Below, piece after piece: positions 1 through 8,499 of a stretch of DNA of 64,000 nt. The notes beneath the pieces were generated by a model. It was not told where the DNA came from, searched no databases, and saw only the letters and a list, made by a program, of their open reading frames with translations. The number at the start of each line of letters is the position of its first letter. Position 1 is the stretch's first letter. The position numbers and the translations under genes were made by a program. The DNA lies in NCBI RefSeq assembly GCF_002999135.1, contig NZ_CP027229.1:868001-932000 (forward strand), written 5' to 3'. This stretch comes from Capnocytophaga sp. oral taxon 878. GTDB lineage: Bacteria > Bacteroidota > Bacteroidia > Flavobacteriales > Flavobacteriaceae.

Positions 1-644
1 ATTTTGAACTTAATAACCAACATAAGTTAGTAGCTGAGCAACAAGCTGCTACCCTTACAAAAGCTACAGAACTTCACAAAGTACGCACAAAGGTACTCCC
101 AGCTCTTGATAAAAAGCTTACCAGCTTTATGCATGAATTGGGAATGCCTAATGGTAAATTTGCAATTACTCTTACTGCTACCGATAATTTCTTTAGTAAT
201 GGTAATGATGAGCTTTCATTCCTATTCTCTGCTAATAAAGGTGGTGATTTTGGTCAGTTAAAGAAAGTAGCTTCAGGAGGTGAGCTTTCTCGTATTATGC
301 TGGCTGTAAAAGCTATTATGGCAGAGCATACTGCTTTACCTACCATTATGTTTGATGAAATTGATACAGGGGTATCAGGTGAAATATCACAGAAAATGGG
401 TGATATTATGAAAACTATGAGCCAAAACCGACAAGTGTTTGCCATCACTCACCTACCTCAAATTGCTGCCAAAGGGGCTTATCATTTTAAGGTTTTTAAA
501 GATGATGTAAATGGAAAAACTACAACCCACCTCAAGCTCCTTACTGAAGAGGAACGCATTACTGAACTCTCCGAAATGCTTGAAGGTAAAAATAGTGGTG
601 CCTCAGCTCGTAACCATGCTATAGAACTCCTCCGTAAAGGATAA
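1..644 (+). CDS. recN: DNA repair protein RecN, C-terminal part (5' end outside window)
   Basis: RecN is an SMC-like ATPase that acts at DNA double-strand breaks. The reading frame is open from base 3, so only the last ~213 residues are present. Visible signatures are the ABC/SMC motif ASGGELSRIMLA, the Walker B segment TIMFDEIDTGVSGEIS, and the switch region AITHLPQIAAKG that follows it in RecN. The first ~45 residues are the end of the coiled-coil arm. The in-frame ATG at 129 is internal and is not the start. The gene ends 12 bases before a strong palindromic terminator and is convergent with the helicase gene. Confidence 0.95.
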   Translation, partial: FELNNQHKLVAEQQAATLTKATELHKVRTKVLPALDKKLTSFMHELGMPNGKFAITLTATDNFFSNGNDELSFLFSANKGGDFGQLKKVASGGELSRIMLAVKAIMAEHTALPTIMFDEIDTGVSGEISQKMGDIMKTMSQNRQVFAITHLPQIAAKGAYHFKVFKDDVNGKTTTHLKLLTEEERITELSEMLEGKNSGASARNHAIELLRKG

Positions 645-655
645 AGTAATAAACA

Positions 656-705
656 AATAAAAAATGAGTCAAATAGGGTATACCCTATTTGACTCATTTT
701 TTATT
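656..705. terminator. Perfect 25-bp palindrome, bidirectional terminator
   Basis: Arms 656-680 and 681-705 are exact reverse complements, with the centre at GGGTATACCC. The outer parts are A-rich on the left and T-rich on the right, so each strand ends in a U-tract after the stem. It lies between the convergent recN and helicase genes and can stop both. Confidence 0.9.
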
Positions 706-727
706 ACTTTGCTTGTAATTAATATGT

Positions 728-3076
728 TTAATTGATGATAGTTAGCTTAGCAAAACGCAATAATATATTTTTCAAGCCTCCTACTTCAAAGTTTATTTGA
801 GCTTTTTTATCATTTCCTGCACCTTCCAAAGTTATTACCTTCCCTTTACCAAAACGCTCATGATATACCATTGTACCTATTTCCAATCCGTTATAAGCAG
901 CTTTATTTATAGGAGCATTCTGCATAGTATTCATAGGTTTAAGCTTACGTAATCGTTGCTGCTCATCTGCAGTAGGAGCATTTTTAGAGGGTGGAGTACC
1001 GCTAATTGGTTTCTGCAAGCGCAATTTACTCTTATCTACTTCTCCAAAAATATCTCTATCTATCAATGGTTTGTAACGATAGTTAGGATTAGATAGGGTA
1101 GGAGTGAGGTACTGTAAATACTGCCCATCTATTTCTTCAATAAACCTACTAGGCTCGGTATCGGATAAGTTCCCAAATCTATAACGTCTTTCGGCATAAG
1201 TAAGATAAGCCTGTTTTTCTGCTCTTGTAAGGGCTACATAAAAAAGCCTTCGTTCTTCTTCTAACTCCTCTCGTGATTGAATACTCTTTGCTGAAGGAAA
1301 AAGATCTTCTTCCATTCCCACTACATACACATAAGGAAACTCTAATCCTTTAGCTAAGTGAATAGTCATTAAGGCTACTCGGTCATCATCATCAATTTCT
1401 TTATCAGTATCGGTAGCCAATGATACATCTTCTAAGTACTCTGAAAGACTACCTGTACTATCAGCTACATCTTCTTGCCCTGCAACGAAATCCTTTATAC
1501 CATTGAGCATCTCCTCAATATTCTCCATTTTGGCAATCCCTTCAGGAGTACCATCTTTTTTAAATTCTTGTAACAATCCTGTTTTCTTAGCTACCAGTTC
1601 TGCCACCTCAAAGGCATTGGCTTCTTTGTTAAAGGCTTGCAGGTTCAGTATCATCACTACAAAGTCGGTGAGTTTTTGCCTTGTAGAGGTGTTAATGTGC
1701 AACTCTAGAATCTTATTAATGTTGTACATTATTTCAAAAATCGACTTTTTATAATGATTAGCGGTAAGAGTAAGTTTCTCCAAAGTACTCTCTCCTATAC
1801 CTCGTGCAGGAAAGTTAATAATTCTGATGAGAGCCTCCTCATCATTAGGGTTGATAATAAGGCGCAGGTAAGCCAACATATCTTTGATTTCCTTACGTTG
1901 GTAGAAAGAAAGTCCTCCATAGATGCGGTATGGAATATCACGCTTTCGCAACGCATCCTCAATGGCTCTTGATTGTGAGTTCGTACGGTACAATACTGCA
2001 AACTTACCATTTGGCAACTGATGTTGCATCTTATTTTCAAAGATAGAACTTGCCACAAATCGCCCTTCATCAGCATCTGTAGGACTTCTGTGTACTTTAA
2101 TAGGCTCTCCCAACTCATTTTCAGTAAATACGACTTTATCTAAACGCACTTTATTGTGTTCAATCACACTATTAGCTGCTTCTACTATATTCTTGGTTGA
2201 GCGGTAATTCTGCTCTAATTTGTATTCTTTTGCTTCAGGGTAATCACTCCTAAAATTCAAAATATTATTGATATTTGCGCCTCGAAATGCATAAATACTT
2301 TGTGCATCATCACCTACAACACAAATGTTGTGAAATCGGTCGGCAAGAGCTTTTACAATAAGGTATTGTGAGTGGTTTGTATCCTGATACTCATCTACCA
2401 ATATATACTGAAATCGGTTTTGGTACTTTGCCAATACTTCGGGGAATACATTGAGCAGCTCATTAGTTTTTAGGAGGAGGTCATCAAAGTCCATAGCCCC
2501 TGCCTTAAAGCATCTATCTACATACTCTTGGTAGATTTCGCCAAAGCGTGGTTGCCTTCTAATAGCATCATTTTCAATAAGTTCAGGATTATTAAAATAC
2601 GCACGTACTGTAATGAGGTTATTCTTAAGTGATGATATTCGCTGCTGTATCTGCTTATACTTGTACACATCTTTATCCAACTCTTTCTCCTTTATAATAC
2701 CGTTTATAAGGCGTTGAGAGTCTTGTGTATCGTAAATAGTAAAGTTCTGTGGATAGCCTAACTTATCTGCCTCAAAACGCAATATTTTGGCAAAAACCGA
2801 GTGAAAGGTTCCCATCCACAAGTTCTTAGCCTCACTATTGCCCACAATGCTGGCTATACGTTTCTTCATTTCATTTGCTGCCTTATTGGTAAAGGTAAGC
2901 GCAAGAATATGAAACGCATCTACTCCTTGCCGCATCAGGTTAGCGATGCGGTAAGTAAGCACCCTTGTTTTGCCCGATCCTGCTCCGGCAATCACAATAA
3001 TAGGCCCTTCTTTTTGTAGTACGGCAGCCCGTTGTGGCGCATTTAGTCGTTCTAATTCTTTGGCAAATATATCCAT
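728..3076 (-). CDS. pcrA: UvrD/PcrA-type superfamily 1 DNA helicase
   Basis: This is a 3'-5' ATP-dependent DNA helicase for repair and replication-fork processing. The 782 residues carry all SF1A motifs: Walker A GAGSGKT at residues 31-37, DEYQDTN (motif II), QNYRST (motif IV), TIHLAKGLEFPYVYVVGMEE (motif V) and YVALTRAEKQ (motif VI). The C-terminal segment with GTMVYHERFGKGKVI is the small Tudor-like domain of PcrA proteins. The length is normal for the family. The gene is monocistronic, with its own promoter and a terminator shared with recN. Confidence 0.95.
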   Translation of the reverse strand: MDIFAKELERLNAPQRAAVLQKEGPIIVIAGAGSGKTRVLTYRIANLMRQGVDAFHILALTFTNKAANEMKKRIASIVGNSEAKNLWMGTFHSVFAKILRFEADKLGYPQNFTIYDTQDSQRLINGIIKEKELDKDVYKYKQIQQRISSLKNNLITVRAYFNNPELIENDAIRRQPRFGEIYQEYVDRCFKAGAMDFDDLLLKTNELLNVFPEVLAKYQNRFQYILVDEYQDTNHSQYLIVKALADRFHNICVVGDDAQSIYAFRGANINNILNFRSDYPEAKEYKLEQNYRSTKNIVEAANSVIEHNKVRLDKVVFTENELGEPIKVHRSPTDADEGRFVASSIFENKMQHQLPNGKFAVLYRTNSQSRAIEDALRKRDIPYRIYGGLSFYQRKEIKDMLAYLRLIINPNDEEALIRIINFPARGIGESTLEKLTLTANHYKKSIFEIMYNINKILELHINTSTRQKLTDFVVMILNLQAFNKEANAFEVAELVAKKTGLLQEFKKDGTPEGIAKMENIEEMLNGIKDFVAGQEDVADSTGSLSEYLEDVSLATDTDKEIDDDDRVALMTIHLAKGLEFPYVYVVGMEEDLFPSAKSIQSREELEEERRLFYVALTRAEKQAYLTYAERRYRFGNLSDTEPSRFIEEIDGQYLQYLTPTLSNPNYRYKPLIDRDIFGEVDKSKLRLQKPISGTPPSKNAPTADEQQRLRKLKPMNTMQNAPINKAAYNGLEIGTMVYHERFGKGKVITLEGAGNDKKAQINFEVGGLKNILLRFAKLTIIN

Positions 3077-3103
3077 AAAAAGTAGTATCTGTTTTTAAGG
3101 CTG

Positions 3104-3133
3104 CAAAATTACAAAACAATTATCAATTACCAA
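3104..3133 (-). promoter_or_regulatory. Promoter of the helicase gene
   Basis: On the minus strand TTG (3131-3133) is followed after 19 bases by TAATTTTG (3104-3111), matching the Bacteroidota -33/-7 consensus TTG / TAnnTTTG. It sits 27 bases before the ATG. Confidence 0.7.
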
Positions 3134-3215
3134 TTAATAATTGACAATTAAGAAGTAAAAATCTCTCTCCTATGGCTTACTTTTAGGCTATACTTGCCAC
3201 AGCTTAGTTTGAAGG

Positions 3216-3686
3216 CTAATTATCAAAGACCTCAAACTGATTATCTTCATAGAAGAAAATAATGCGTTTTATTTTTTTGGTTGAAGAGGGAAGGGGTTGT
3301 ACTTTTTTTTCTTTATCTATTGTAATAGGTTCTGCTTTTTGTACTACAGGGGTAGGCTGGGGGAGGGGGGGCACTGGTACTTCCATTTCTATTTCAGGTA
3401 TATCGCTAAATAGGTCTACCTGTTGCATTTTTTTGGGTACTATTGTTTCTTTCTGTTCTTTAGGCGGAAATACCCCCTTGCCTTGTGTTATCCAGTACAT
3501 ATCTACTTCAGGGAATTTCTCAATAAGTTTCAAAATAAAATCTAAACTTGGTTTATTGCGTTCTGATAAGAGATGAGAAATTCCTGAACGCTGAATTTCT
3601 AAAGTATCGGCAAAAGCTGCCGCATTCATTCCGTAATAATCCATTACCTGTTGTAGGCGAATGGCAAAATCTGATGTGTTTAACAT
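3216..3686 (-). CDS. XRE-type helix-turn-helix regulator with Pro-rich linker
   Basis: This is a 156-residue putative DNA-binding regulator. Residues ~5-60 form a Cro/CI-like helix-turn-helix (ADTLEIQRSGISHLLSERNK), followed by a segment DMYWITQGKGVF seen in Bacteroidota HTH proteins. A Pro/Val-rich linker (PVPPLPQPTPVV) leads to a short basic, hydrophobic tail (KRIIFFYEDNQFEVF). An ATG 33 bases upstream is in frame, but the promoter -7 box overlaps it, so the start at 3686 is preferred. The linker is encoded by a run of seven G/C at 3365-3371. Target genes are unknown. Confidence 0.75.
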   Translation of the reverse strand: MLNTSDFAIRLQQVMDYYGMNAAAFADTLEIQRSGISHLLSERNKPSLDFILKLIEKFPEVDMYWITQGKGVFPPKEQKETIVPKKMQQVDLFSDIPEIEMEVPVPPLPQPTPVVQKAEPITIDKEKKVQPLPSSTKKIKRIIFFYEDNQFEVFDN

Positions 3687-3716
3687 TGTAACTTCTGTTA
3701 TTTTAATTAGAATGCA

Positions 3717-3747
3717 CAAATGTAAAACGATATTTTGAGATACACAA
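3717..3747 (-). promoter_or_regulatory. Promoter of the HTH regulator
   Basis: Minus-strand TTG (3745-3747), 20 bases, TACATTTG (3717-3724). Transcription from here would begin inside the longer possible reading frame, which supports the internal ATG at 3686 as the true start. Confidence 0.65.
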
Positions 3748-3946
3748 ATTTAAACTGAACTATTTTTTGACAGTATTAAAGTAATTATGCAATATTATTT
3801 TGTAAATAATTGATATAATGATAAATAATAAATAATTATAAAAATAATCTATAACTTAAAATCTACTTACTAAGAGCTTGAAAACCTCCTATTATAGTAA
3901 TGTAACATTTGTAAAACTTTTTATTGATGTTGATTATTACTTTTGT

Positions 3947-3988
3947 AAATTACAAATGTAAAAAGTATAGCTATTACATTTGTAATTT
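3947..3988. repeat. 15-bp perfect inverted repeat, possible operator
   Basis: AAATTACAAATGTAA (3947-3961) and its exact complement (3974-3988) are separated by 12 bases. No U-tract follows, so it is not a typical terminator. A related word TAACATTTGTAAAA occurs at ~3903. The 596-base gap between the HTH gene and the M14 peptidase also holds the 11-bp repeat array and the peptidase promoter. I see no gene in it. Confidence 0.6.
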
Positions 3989-4046
3989 ATTTATGCTATA
4001 TAAATCTTAGATCATATTGTTAGTTGGGACTGCTTACTAACTATCC

Positions 4047-4090
4047 TTCGTTTATAGTTCGTTTATCCTTCGTTATTCGTTCGTTCAGAC
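4047..4090 (+). repeat. 11-bp tandem array, copy A (type 2)
   Basis: Four contiguous 11-base units: TTCGTTTATAG, TTCGTTTATCC, TTCGTTATTCG, TTCGTTCAGAC. It is nearly identical to copy B at 23036. It lies in the gene-free stretch upstream of the M14 peptidase. Confidence 0.9.
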
Positions 4091-4203
4091 TTTATTGAAT
4101 TTAGGAGAGAAAAGTAATGCTAAGTTAAACAAGGAAGTATCTTCCTATCAGGATATATTTTCTTTCAGATTAGCTCTGACTACTAATAACTAAATCTTGT
4201 TAA

Positions 4204-4233
4204 TTGATAATTAAAAAATCTTTTGTACCTTTG
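4204..4233 (+). promoter_or_regulatory. Promoter of the M14 peptidase
   Basis: TTG (4204-4206), 19 bases, TACCTTTG (4226-4233), fitting the Bacteroidota consensus. The leader before the ATG at 4316 is ~80 bases. Confidence 0.65.
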
Positions 4234-4315
4234 TACTTTGATTCAGAAGTTATATAAATACACATAAATTATCCATAAAATTTGTGACTACTTATAACTT
4301 CTTAAATAGCTGAAT

Positions 4316-5377
4316 ATGAACACTGAAAAACAACTTTCTGGGCGCTATATTACTTATAATATGATAGCCCCTTTGTTAGAAAATTATCAATTTACCGAAA
4401 TAATCCCATTAGGAACCTCTGTAAAGGGGACTCCTATCAATTTGTATCGCATAGGAAAGGGCAGTAAAAAGGTGCTACTTTGGTCACAAATGCACGGTAA
4501 CGAGTCTACCACTACTAAGGCTCTTTTTGATGTGCTAAACAGGCTTAAAACAGCTTCTTTTGTGAGTGAACTAAGTCTGTATTGTATCCCTATGCTAAAT
4601 CCTGATGGCGCTGAACAGTTTACACGTGTAAATTACAACAATATTGATCTTAATCGTGATGCACTACAACTCTCTCAGCCCGAAAGCCTTTGTTTGCGTA
4701 AAGCCTACGACCTTGTACAGCCTCATTACTGTTTCAATATGCACGACCAGCGTACTATCTTTGGAATTGCTGAAAGTAAAAAGCCTGCTACTGTTGCATT
4801 CCTAGCCCCTGCCTATAATGAAGAACGTAGTATCAACCCAGTACGTAAGCAAGCGATGCAACTTATAGTACTGATGAATAACGAGTTACAACAATACATC
4901 CCTAATCAAGTAGCTAGGTTTGACGATAGCTTTAATCTAAACTGTACAGGGGACAGATATACGCAGCTTGGTACTCCTACTATTTTATTTGAAGCAGGAC
5001 ATTTTCCTGACGATTACAATCGTGAACAAACAAGAAAATATATCGCTATAGCACTTTTTTCTGGCTTACAACACATAGCCCAAGGTGATGTTACAGATGT
5101 AAATTACAAGTTGTATTTTAATATCCCTGAAAATAGTAAATCCTTTTATGATATACTATTGCGTGACGATACAACTACTGGCAATGATGTAGGAATTTTG
5201 TACAAAGAAGAGCTTATAAGCAATGAAATTCATTTTGAGCCTTATATAACCGAAATAGGAAATCTTTCAGAAAAATATGGTCATAAAGAAGAAATGTTAT
5301 CAAAGTACATAACCCCTCCTTTTGATAAAAATAAAATAGAAATGCTATTAAATTTGCGTAAAATAGCCTTCATATAA
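4316..5377 (+). CDS. M14-family zinc carboxypeptidase-like protein
   Basis: The 353-residue putative metallopeptidase belongs to the M14 family. Zinc ligands are visible as HGNE (H60, E63) and a later His in FNMHDQRT (H143). ILFEAGHFPDD supplies the expected catalytic Glu (~226), and NPDGAEQFTRVN is typical of the substrate-binding part. No signal peptide is evident, so a cytoplasmic role in peptide or amino-acid-conjugate cleavage is inferred. It is followed by an Lrp-type regulator gene, a neighbour pair I associate with Flavobacteria. The substrate is unknown. Confidence 0.85.
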   Translation: MNTEKQLSGRYITYNMIAPLLENYQFTEIIPLGTSVKGTPINLYRIGKGSKKVLLWSQMHGNESTTTKALFDVLNRLKTASFVSELSLYCIPMLNPDGAEQFTRVNYNNIDLNRDALQLSQPESLCLRKAYDLVQPHYCFNMHDQRTIFGIAESKKPATVAFLAPAYNEERSINPVRKQAMQLIVLMNNELQQYIPNQVARFDDSFNLNCTGDRYTQLGTPTILFEAGHFPDDYNREQTRKYIAIALFSGLQHIAQGDVTDVNYKLYFNIPENSKSFYDILLRDDTTTGNDVGILYKEELISNEIHFEPYITEIGNLSEKYGHKEEMLSKYITPPFDKNKIEMLLNLRKIAFI

Positions 5378-5417
5378 AAAATATTATCATATTTTCTTCA
5401 AAAAAATGCTATTTTAT

Positions 5418-5448
5418 TTGGAAAATACAAAATTTTTTAGTTATTTTG
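5418..5448 (+). promoter_or_regulatory. Promoter of the Lrp-type regulator
   Basis: TTG (5418-5420), 20 bases, TTATTTTG (5441-5448). The -7 box has one mismatch to TAnnTTTG. It ends 29 bases before the ATG. Confidence 0.5.
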
Positions 5449-5477
5449 CCCGCTGAAAAATCAATAACATAAACTAT

Positions 5478-5957
5478 ATGGCAAGATACAAATTAGATGA
5501 AGTAGATCACCAAATATTAGATTTGTTGATAGATAATGCGCGTATCCCTTTTACTGATGTTTCTAAACAGTTGGATATATCTGCAGGTACAGTGCATGTG
5601 CGAGTGCGCAAAATGGAGGAAGTAGGTATCATTACAGGTTCAACTCTTACTGTTGATTATGACCGTTTGGGCTATACCTTTATTGCCTATGTAGGTATTT
5701 TTTTAGAGCGCAATAATCAAGCCCAACACGTATTAGAACGCTTGGAAGAAGTGCCATTTGTAACAGAGGCACATATCACATCTGGTCAGTATAATATTTT
5801 TGTAAAAATTAGGGCTCGTAACATTCAGCACGCTAAAGAAGTTATTTATATGATTGATGAGATTGAAGGCGTATCACGTTCTGAAACAATGATTTCAATG
5901 GAAGAGGTAATGAATGATAACCGCCGCTTGCTACACAAAGCCTTCAGAGAAATGTAA
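5478..5957 (+). CDS. Lrp/AsnC-family transcriptional regulator
   Basis: At 159 residues it has the usual length of a feast/famine regulator. The N-terminal part (~5-60) is a winged helix (LDEVDHQILDLLIDNARIPF, then SKQLDISAGTVHVRVRKMEE). The remainder is the RAM ligand-binding domain (VPFVTEAHITSGQYNIFVKI). It should bind DNA as a dimer or octamer and respond to an amino acid. It has its own promoter and ends at a strong terminator. Confidence 0.9.
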   Translation: MARYKLDEVDHQILDLLIDNARIPFTDVSKQLDISAGTVHVRVRKMEEVGIITGSTLTVDYDRLGYTFIAYVGIFLERNNQAQHVLERLEEVPFVTEAHITSGQYNIFVKIRARNIQHAKEVIYMIDEIEGVSRSETMISMEEVMNDNRRLLHKAFREM

Positions 5958-5985
5958 CATAATTAGTTTTTTTACTAATATTACT

Positions 5986-6020
5986 CTTTGCCAAAGTTCA
6001 AAAACTTTGGCAAAGTCTTT
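5986..6020 (+). terminator. Rho-independent terminator after the Lrp-type gene
   Basis: A perfect 13-bp stem, CTTTGCCAAAGTT (5986-5998) with its complement at 6003-6015, a 4-base loop, then TCTTTT. Confidence 0.85.
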
Positions 6021-6153
6021 TAATAGCTATACTGATATATTTTTAAACTTGTAAATTATATAACTGAATGCTTTATAAAAAGCTCTAACACAACTTTTTT
6101 CTTGTTTATTTCAAAATAATTTTTTAACTTTATTACTTTAAGTTTTGAATACT

Positions 6154-8499
6154 ATGAATGAAAAGATTAACAAGCTTATTGAGTACTACATCTTCTTACG
6201 CAGAGAAGATCCTAACAATGAAAATGAGGTCTATAAATGGTATGCTATTGATCATTTTCAGCAACACTGGGATATAAATGCTACTGATTTCTATGAAATG
6301 TTTAAAGAATCTTTTAAGAAAAGAGGAAATTTAGTCTATCAAAATTCTTTTAGTTTTTTAGATGCTTTAGGTAAGCATTTCCCTGAACAGCTAAGAAATT
6401 TATTTATTATAGTCTACAGTTCTGATGATTTCTATATTAAATTAGATAAAGCTAAGAATTTTGCCGAAAATAGCATAGAAAAATTAAGGGAAAAGCTCAA
6501 CAAAACAAATTTTAATCATCAGTTTGATGAGCGTACTCTCTCTTTTTTGTTAACAATGCAAAATCCAAAAGAAAATACTTTCTATAAAAGCACTTTATAT
6601 AACCAACTTTGTGATTATTTAGATATCATTTCACAGAAAGAAAAAAAATACAAACACTATATAGAATTACTATTCCAAATAGTCCCTTTTCTTAATAATC
6701 CTCAATTAAATTCGCTAAAAGAATATTTTGTTCCACATGAAGGAGATTCTTCTTTGCTTTTAGCTCAAGATATAGTTTATCAAAATATGAATAAGGAAAA
6801 TGAAAATACTAAACGTTATTGGCTATATAGCCGTGGAGAACAGGCTTCTAAATGGGAGGAGTTTTATAACGAAGACATTATGGCTATTGGCTGGGATGAA
6901 TTGGGAGATTTAGAAATTTACACGGATAGAAAATCTATTCTTGAAGCCCTAATAGATAATTATGGAGGAGGAGAGGACCAACGCAATAATGTTTCTGCTC
7001 TTGATGATTTTTGCAATGGAGAAAATAAAATAAATATAGGAGATATTATCATTGCTAAAAAAGGGAAAAATACTTTACTGGGCTATGGCAAAGTAATCTC
7101 TGATTACTATTTTGATGAAGAAAGAGCTACATACAAGCATTGTCGTGAAGTTAAATGGCTAAAAAAAGGGGTGTGGGATGCTAATAATAACCTACCTACT
7201 AAAACACTTACTGATGTCACTACTTATAACTTTGATTTTGAGGGAATCAAATATGCTCAATACTTACTAAATATTATGAACGGAAATATAAATAAACAAG
7301 AGAATAACCATATAATAAACCTTTTAAAATATAAACCCCAAATTATCTTACAAGGTCCTCCAGGTACTGGTAAAACTCGTGAGGCTAAACGTATTGCCAA
7401 AATATTATTAGGTTTAGGTGAAAATGATATTTTAGAGGGCAATAAGCAATTCAAACTTATTCAGTTTCACCCCAGCTATTCTTACGAAGATTTTGTAAGG
7501 GGCATTGTTGCCAAGCCTAATGAAGAGGGTGATGGAATTATCTATACAGCTGAAAATAAAATATTAGGGGCTTTTGCTAAAGAAGCTTTCAATAATTGGA
7601 ATAAAGCACAACAAAGTACACAGACACTAAAAGAAGAAGAGGTTTTTGACGCTTTCATTGAACATATCAAAGAAGAATTAGCTCAAAGTGAAGACTACAA
7701 ATATCCATTAACGGAAGCCGTTTATCTTTTTGATGCTGATGATAAGCGTTTTAAATATAAAGGCGATAATTGGGAAGTACATAGTAATGGTTTGAATATG
7801 AATTATGCTGAAATTAAGCGTATTATCGAATCGGGTGTAAGAGATAGACAGGGGGTAACCAAATTGACAACTATAGGCGGTCAAGCCAGACAACACACCT
7901 CTTATTTTTTGAGAATTGTAGAAAAATACTATGAGTTTAGAGAAAACTATAAGCCTACAGTTGATAAAATACCTCTTAAAAACTACGTTCTTGTCATAGA
8001 TGAAATCAACCGTGCGAACTTATCAGCTGTACTCGGCGAACTTATCTATGCCTTAGAATACCGTGGCGAAGCGGTGCAAAGTATGTACGTTATTGAGGGA
8101 GAAAACAACCTTATTTTGTCCCCTAATCTCTATATTATCGGTACGATGAACACCGCTGACTGCTCCGTAGGGCATATAGATTATGCCATCCGCCGCCGCT
8201 TTGCCTTTGTAAATATCTTACCTAAAGATTTAACAGATGAATTAGGCGACCAGTTTGAGAGTGAGTTATTTGCAAAAGTGATTAACTTGTTCAATACTAA
8301 TTTATCTCCTGAATTCAAAAAAGAAGAGGTACAATTAGGGCATTCATATTTCATTACTAAAAATACTCCTATCGGTATCCGTTGGGAATACGAAATCAAG
8401 CCTATTTTGCTCGAATATGTGAAAGATGGTATCCTTGTAGGGGAAGGAATAGAAACTACTATAAATAACCTTATTAACAATGAAAATAACGCTTCTTGA
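6154..8499 (+). CDS. mcrB: McrB-like GTPase/AAA+ subunit of a type IV McrBC restriction system
   Basis: McrB subunits recognise modified DNA and drive cleavage by McrC through NTP-dependent translocation. In this 781-residue protein the C-terminal half is the AAA+ motor: Walker A GPPGTGKT (~401-408), Walker B VLVIDEINRANLS (~611) and the McrB signature GTMNTAD with DYAIRRRFAF. Residues ~222-370 (RYWLYSRGEQASKWEEFYN through the GYGKVISDYYF segment) resemble an EVE/PUA-like modified-base-binding domain, which would be the specificity module. The first ~220 residues are helical and unassigned. An upstream TTG at 6145 is possible, but ATG 6154 is preferred. Its last 20 bases overlap mcrC. Confidence 0.88.
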   Translation: MNEKINKLIEYYIFLRREDPNNENEVYKWYAIDHFQQHWDINATDFYEMFKESFKKRGNLVYQNSFSFLDALGKHFPEQLRNLFIIVYSSDDFYIKLDKAKNFAENSIEKLREKLNKTNFNHQFDERTLSFLLTMQNPKENTFYKSTLYNQLCDYLDIISQKEKKYKHYIELLFQIVPFLNNPQLNSLKEYFVPHEGDSSLLLAQDIVYQNMNKENENTKRYWLYSRGEQASKWEEFYNEDIMAIGWDELGDLEIYTDRKSILEALIDNYGGGEDQRNNVSALDDFCNGENKINIGDIIIAKKGKNTLLGYGKVISDYYFDEERATYKHCREVKWLKKGVWDANNNLPTKTLTDVTTYNFDFEGIKYAQYLLNIMNGNINKQENNHIINLLKYKPQIILQGPPGTGKTREAKRIAKILLGLGENDILEGNKQFKLIQFHPSYSYEDFVRGIVAKPNEEGDGIIYTAENKILGAFAKEAFNNWNKAQQSTQTLKEEEVFDAFIEHIKEELAQSEDYKYPLTEAVYLFDADDKRFKYKGDNWEVHSNGLNMNYAEIKRIIESGVRDRQGVTKLTTIGGQARQHTSYFLRIVEKYYEFRENYKPTVDKIPLKNYVLVIDEINRANLSAVLGELIYALEYRGEAVQSMYVIEGENNLILSPNLYIIGTMNTADCSVGHIDYAIRRRFAFVNILPKDLTDELGDQFESELFAKVINLFNTNLSPEFKKEEVQLGHSYFITKNTPIGIRWEYEIKPILLEYVKDGILVGEGIETTINNLINNENNAS

